A stretch of DNA of 33,499 nt, from the IMG/VR virus record IMGVR_UViG_3300034117_000671, positions 1 through 33,499 of that record; one strand, written 5' to 3'. Source of the stretch: a virus. How positions within the stretch are numbered: position 1 is the first letter of the stretch; the number at the start of each line of letters is the position of its first letter. Below the pieces are notes generated by a model. That model searched no databases. It had not been told where the DNA came from and was given only the letters and a program-made list of their open reading frames with translations. A program made the position numbers and the translations under genes. Of this stretch, positions 29,478 through 33,499 are shown one piece after another.

Positions 29478-29791
29478 TATAGAATAACTATTTTAGACTT
29501 AGAACTTCTTGAAGCTAAATCTTTTGCCATAGACAATCTACTTTCAAAAATCTTAGTATCAACACCTAATTCTTTTGCTTGTGATAATGCTTTTTGTGAT
29601 AATTCAACTGCTCTTTTTGCTGAATTTTCAGCCATTTTAGCACTTAAATCTGCTCTTTTTTGAAAATCATTATATTCAGTCATTAATTTATTCCCGTTCT
29701 CTATTTGAGAATCTATGTCATTAACTAAATTCAATTCTATTTTCTGCTCATTCAATTTTTGAAAATGTAATTTTATTTCTTCTGCTTTCAT
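29477..29791 (-). CDS. Coiled-coil protein before the protease gene
   Basis: A 104-residue protein, almost entirely helical ('SAKMAENSAKRAVELSQKAL'). The stop overlaps the start of the protease gene. It could be an additional scaffold piece or a tail-tape-associated protein. No family recognised. Confidence 0.6.
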   Translation of the reverse strand: MKAEEIKLHFQKLNEQKIELNLVNDIDSQIENGNKLMTEYNDFQKRADLSAKMAENSAKRAVELSQKALSQAKELGVDTKIFESRLSMAKDLASRSSKSKIVIL

Positions 29792-29834
29792 TTTACTACG
29801 TGTTTTTTATTAAAAGTAAATAATGTTAATTTTG

Positions 29835-31985
29835 TTACAATCTTGCCGTACTCACAACATTCCTATCCAGTTCCTGTTGACTTGTTACTGCACTTCCGAC
29901 TACGAACGCTTGTAATGGTTGTGTTTGACTTGCCAAACCTTGCGCTATTTGATTACTTCCCGTTCCTGCAACGATGTTAAATGATGGCGGCTGTGTTGGT
30001 GTTGAACCCGTTGTGCTTGCGCCTCCTCCACTTGCTGCGCTAGATTCATTACCGCCTTTTAAGATGCTTTTTGCTCTTAAGGCGTTACTAGCAATCATAC
30101 TAGCTAAACCAATATAAGTTGATGCAGTTACTGCTGGTGTTACTACTGGTGCTGCTGGACCTGCAACCTTACCGGCTTCCGCTCCTGCTTTAATAGATGC
30201 AGGGATTGCGTTAGATATTGCTTGTGCGGTATCAACTGCTATTTGTGCTAAAGCTATTCCTTTTTGAAGTTGCTGACTTCTTTTACTTTTGCCATCTAAT
30301 AAATTTGTCAAATTAGATAAGGCATCACCCGTATCCCTTGCTAATTGGAATTGTGCATCTCTTTCTTTTTGCTTTGCTTCTAGTAAACGTTGCGCTCTTT
30401 CTGTTTCGTTTTGTTCTCTAAGATTAGCATAGTAATCCTCAATAGCTTTTATTTCTTCTTGAGTCGCTCCTAACTTTTCAAGTTCTTTTATTTTTTTATC
30501 TTCTTCTTGTTCTAATTTTTGTTGTTCTAGTTCAAATTTTTGCTCTTCAGTAACTGCGTTTAATTCTTTGTTTTTTTCTTCATATTCAAAAACAATTGTA
30601 TTAATATTTTCTTGATTACTTTTTAAATTGTTTTCTCTTTTTTTTGCGTAAAAATCTCTAACCGCTTGTTTCTCTTCTTCGGATGCTTTTAAAATTTCAA
30701 GTTCTTTAATCTTAGCATCCTCTTCTTTTTTCAAACGAGCGTTTTCTAATTCGTTTGTTTCTTCAAAAGTAACTGCGTTTAATTCTTTTAATTTATCTTT
30801 GTAATCAGCAACTATGTTGGCTATTGTTTCGTTGCTTTTTTGTTCAAGTTCTTGTTCTTTTAATTTAAAAAACTCTCTAGCTTTTTTCTTTTGTTCTTCC
30901 GTTGCGTTTAAATTACTTAATTCTTTTTCGGCTCTTTGTTTTTCTAATTTTAATTTTTCTTCTTCAGTTTTAGCGTTAAAATCTTCAATCTGTTTAGTGT
31001 AATTTTCATTTAACTTTTTAATATTGTCTAACCTTGCTTTTTCATCGTTTAACCTTTTTTCATTATCGGCTTTTCTTTTTTCATTTGCTTTATCGTTAGC
31101 TTCTTTTATTTTTTCTTGTTTCTCTGTTTCCGCTTCTATTTCTGCAACTTTAATATCTTCAACTACTTTCTTAATTTCTTTTTGTCGGTCATTCCATTTT
31201 TTAATGTCCTCTTCAGTTGCATCACCACTTTTTACCCTTACTTTTTCAGCTTCATTCAAAGCTAGCATCGTTTGCAATATTGCTCTTCTTTTTGCTTGCT
31301 CTAACTCTTCTGTGCTTTTGCCTGCCGCTTTAGCCATTCTAATTTCGGTATCATATTTTTCAGTTAATTTACCCTTTTGATTGTCTAAAAATTTAATTCT
31401 TTTTTCTGCATTAATCTTAGCTTGTTTTGTTGCATCATCATCTATAACACCCATTTCTTCAAGTCCTGCCGTAATTAATCTAATAACACCAACGATAGGA
31501 AACAAAATCGATATTAAAAGTTTTGCATTTTCGCCCATACCTTTAAATTTAGCAATTGCACCTTGAACTACTTTTTGCACTTTGTCAAAATTCGCAATCA
31601 ATAATCCTAAAGCTATGACAATAGCACCTATTCCAGTTCCGATAAGAGCAAGTCTAAAAAGCTTAAGACCTCCAGTACTTGTACCCACTACGGTAGTGTA
31701 TATTTTTTGCGCTATCGTTTTGGCTTTTGTAGATTTTGTAAATAAATCTGAGGCTTCTACTGCATCCTTAATAGTCATCGCAAGTCCTCCTGTTGCATCA
31801 TTAAGCAGTCCCATTGCACCGCCGTTATCTAAAACGGATTTGCCACTAGATGAAAATGATTTTCTTAAAGATTCGTTTTGCTCTTCAAGATTTTCAATAG
31901 ACTGTTCTAATTTATTAACTTTTGCAGAAACAGAATCAAAACCATTTTCCTGCACTTGTATGTTTACAACCTTTTCAATAGCCAT
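29835..31985 (-). CDS. Tape measure protein
   Basis: A 716-residue protein. Residues 1-60 contain a coiled coil ('VNKLEQSIENLEEQNESLRK'). Residues 100-175 have hydrophobic segments ('LALIGTGIGAIVIALGLLIA', 'LLISILFPIVGVIRLI'). A long Lys/Glu-rich helical region with about three imperfect 65-residue repeats follows (330-530), then a Gly/Ala/Thr-rich end. This is the standard tape measure layout; at about 0.15 nm per residue it predicts a tail near 105 nm, so a siphovirus. It is preceded by a 45-residue gene that overlaps its start. Confidence 0.85.
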   Translation of the reverse strand: MAIEKVVNIQVQENGFDSVSAKVNKLEQSIENLEEQNESLRKSFSSSGKSVLDNGGAMGLLNDATGGLAMTIKDAVEASDLFTKSTKAKTIAQKIYTTVVGTSTGGLKLFRLALIGTGIGAIVIALGLLIANFDKVQKVVQGAIAKFKGMGENAKLLISILFPIVGVIRLITAGLEEMGVIDDDATKQAKINAEKRIKFLDNQKGKLTEKYDTEIRMAKAAGKSTEELEQAKRRAILQTMLALNEAEKVRVKSGDATEEDIKKWNDRQKEIKKVVEDIKVAEIEAETEKQEKIKEANDKANEKRKADNEKRLNDEKARLDNIKKLNENYTKQIEDFNAKTEEEKLKLEKQRAEKELSNLNATEEQKKKAREFFKLKEQELEQKSNETIANIVADYKDKLKELNAVTFEETNELENARLKKEEDAKIKELEILKASEEEKQAVRDFYAKKRENNLKSNQENINTIVFEYEEKNKELNAVTEEQKFELEQQKLEQEEDKKIKELEKLGATQEEIKAIEDYYANLREQNETERAQRLLEAKQKERDAQFQLARDTGDALSNLTNLLDGKSKRSQQLQKGIALAQIAVDTAQAISNAIPASIKAGAEAGKVAGPAAPVVTPAVTASTYIGLASMIASNALRAKSILKGGNESSAASGGGASTTGSTPTQPPSFNIVAGTGSNQIAQGLASQTQPLQAFVVGSAVTSQQELDRNVVSTARL

Positions 31986-32101
31986 CTTTTTATTTTTTTA
32001 ATTTCACAACCTATTTCGTTTTTTCCTTTTGCAATTTCTGTATTAATTCCTGCACCTCTGTAATGATGCTTTTGCAATAATTCTATAATTTCTGTTATCA
32101 T
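31964..32101 (-). CDS. Small basic protein overlapping the tape measure start
   Basis: A 45-residue frame from the ATG at 32101 ('MITEIIELLQKHHYRGAGIN') to TAA at 31964, 22 bases inside the tape measure gene. Its start overlaps the TGA of the 756-residue tail gene (ATGA), which supports coupled translation. Function unknown. Confidence 0.55.
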   Translation of the reverse strand: MITEIIELLQKHHYRGAGINTEIAKGKNEIGCEIKKIKRWLLKRL

Positions 32102-33498
32102 ATTTCTTGTACGAATTGAATTTTTATATTGTCTTTGCCTCTATCTAGTGATAATTCCGCCTCTCTTAATTCACCTGTTGTATTCTCATCAAAAGTTAGT
32201 GTTACTAAGTTTCCATCAATTGTAAAATCTAACCACGTAGGATCATCTTTTAAACTTCCTGTAAACTCCGATGTGCTATTTACATAAACGGTTTGACTGG
32301 CTTGTTTTGCACCGATAAAGTAAATCGTTTGCGTTGTTGTGAACGAATTAATTGTAGTATCAAAAGCATTAATCAAATTTAATTGAACTTCTTTACTTGT
32401 AATATTAGCCGTGTATTTATCAATCCGATAATAGTTTTCTTTTATTTTCAAAACATCGTTTAATCTCAAAGCCAATAAAATATGTAAAGGCAAAATGCTT
32501 TTAAAAGTAAAGTCCCTACGCTTAATATTAAATATCGATTCAATGTAATTTTTATAATAATTAGTGTATAGATTGTTTGATATTAATGCACCATTCCACG
32601 CATTGAACTCCTCTGAAAATATAGTCGCAAATTGTGGCTCAACAAAACCTAACGTGTGCGCTGATGTATTTATCAATCCTGTTATAGTTGTGTTTGCTCC
32701 CGAAGCATTTGTTTGAACTTTAAAAGGCTTTGCAGTTACATCAACTCGATTATTATAAAAAATATGTGCCTTTGGATTTTTAGGTTTTAAATTTTCGTCC
32801 ATCGTCAAACCATACATAATATTTGTAAGTTCACTATCATTTAAATCGGTTAAACGTTCGTACAATATCTGCTCAAATTGTGGTTTAATTTCTAATTTTT
32901 TGCCATCTAATAACTCACCGTTTTCGTCTGATAATTTCAACTCCTCATCCCCATACGCAATTCCTGTATTAAGTTTAAATTGCTTGTTTAAAAAAGTTGA
33001 AGGCTCGACAAAGTTAAAATTAATTTCATTTAAAAGGTCGCCTCGATTAACCTCGTTACTATCAAAATTTACATATTTAGTCACGTCCCAAAGTTTGCCT
33101 TGCGTGTAATAATCTACTAAAGTGTTTACATAAATATCGGTATCATTTTCCTGGATTATAACCAATTTAAACAATTGAAACAAACTCTTTAAGAAGTCAA
33201 TTATTTTCATTTTAGGCATATTGTTTGCCACTTGAAACTGCGTTATTAAATCCTGAAGCGGTGGAGTATTTACCGCTTGCTGAATAGATATAGGAGCAAT
33301 TATTTGATAAGTCGTTTGCTCTAATTGTATAGATGCTTCGTAGGTTATAGATGCAACGGAACGTATAAAGAATTGAATTGAAAATGGTGTATTTGCTTGC
33401 GTTAAAATTTCAATCCATTCAGATTGCAAAAATCCGCTTTGCCCCTCAATTTCTGCAACCACTTGACCGAAATTCTTAACCACAATAGTATAAGGATT
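32098..33498 (-). CDS. Large tail protein, C-terminal part with a BACON-like end
   Basis: Second part of the 756-residue protein starting at 996; the internal GTG at 33483 is not the true start. Bases 33373-33498 duplicate codons already present at 1-126. The last 75 or so residues look like a BACON-type beta-sandwich: a 'PTWL' motif, alternating hydrophobic strands ('GNLVTLTF'), 'ENTTGELREAEL', and a final 'IKIQFVQ'. BACON domains are common in Bacteroidota proteins and occur in some of their phages, where they are thought to bind glycans or mucin. The TGA stop overlaps the ATG of the next small gene (ATGA). A tail-tip, receptor-proximal role is inferred. Confidence 0.8.
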   Translation of the reverse strand, partial: NPYTIVVKNFGQVVAEIEGQSGFLQSEWIEILTQANTPFSIQFFIRSVASITYEASIQLEQTTYQIIAPISIQQAVNTPPLQDLITQFQVANNMPKMKIIDFLKSLFQLFKLVIIQENDTDIYVNTLVDYYTQGKLWDVTKYVNFDSNEVNRGDLLNEINFNFVEPSTFLNKQFKLNTGIAYGDEELKLSDENGELLDGKKLEIKPQFEQILYERLTDLNDSELTNIMYGLTMDENLKPKNPKAHIFYNNRVDVTAKPFKVQTNASGANTTITGLINTSAHTLGFVEPQFATIFSEEFNAWNGALISNNLYTNYYKNYIESIFNIKRRDFTFKSILPLHILLALRLNDVLKIKENYYRIDKYTANITSKEVQLNLINAFDTTINSFTTTQTIYFIGAKQASQTVYVNSTSEFTGSLKDDPTWLDFTIDGNLVTLTFDENTTGELREAELSLDRGKDNIKIQFVQEI

Positions 33499-33499
33499 T
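33373..33499. repeat. Direct terminal repeat, right copy
   Basis: Exact copy of 1-127. The minus-strand frame running through this copy continues in frame into the sequence from 128 upward, which confirms that the ends join. Confidence 0.95.

Noticed and set aside
1-33499. Lysogeny module, integrase or tRNA genes
   Set aside because: No tyrosine or serine recombinase motifs, no repressor/antirepressor pair and no cloverleaf were recognised in either strand.

Overview
The window looks like one complete phage genome of a Bacteroidota (probably flavobacterial) host, assembled as a circle and cut inside a gene. Bases 1-127 are repeated exactly at 33373-33499, so the unique length is 33,372 bp. 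The reading frame broken by the window edges rejoins across this overlap into one 756-residue tail protein. Host clues are the low GC content, gene starts without Shine-Dalgarno sequences (A/T-rich AAATTTAA-type leaders instead) and promoters of the Bacteroidota form TTTG/TTG...TAnnTTTG. Every gene I can support lies on the minus strand. No integrase, repressor, tRNA or CRISPR array was seen.

Transcription runs from high to low coordinates. A late unit starts at a promoter near 6751-6779. It encodes a sigma-like protein, small conserved proteins, the terminase, a tail-chaperone pair that appears to use a -1 frameshift, tail proteins, the tape measure, then (across the window edge) prohead protease/scaffold, major capsid, two related tube-like proteins, portal, a fibre with 16-residue repeats, holin, M15 endolysin and a spanin-like protein. 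It ends at a strong terminator at 20491-20521. An early unit begins near 20439 with small genes. A second early unit starts near 17365-17395 and encodes a broken HNH endonuclease behind a pseudoknot-like leader, RecT, a DUF3127 ssDNA-binding-like protein, a YqaJ/lambda-Exo-type nuclease, and a replication initiator with internal iterons.

The most unusual part is 7137-12289: an array of about ten small gene cassettes separated by integron attC-like sites. Nine sites of 131-138 bp have RYYYAAC-like and GTTRRRY-like ends and imperfectly paired arms, and a half-site lies at each end of the array. The start of each cassette is complementary over about 9-15 bases to the far end of the same cassette, which is the footprint expected from integron-type recombination. 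Six sites also carry the start codon and a short N-terminal leader of the cassette gene, so the recombination point lies inside the coding sequence. Cargo includes two beta-class DNA methyltransferases, a YopX-family protein, zinc-ribbon proteins and tiny membrane peptides. No IntI is encoded, so mobility would need a recombinase supplied by the host or another element.
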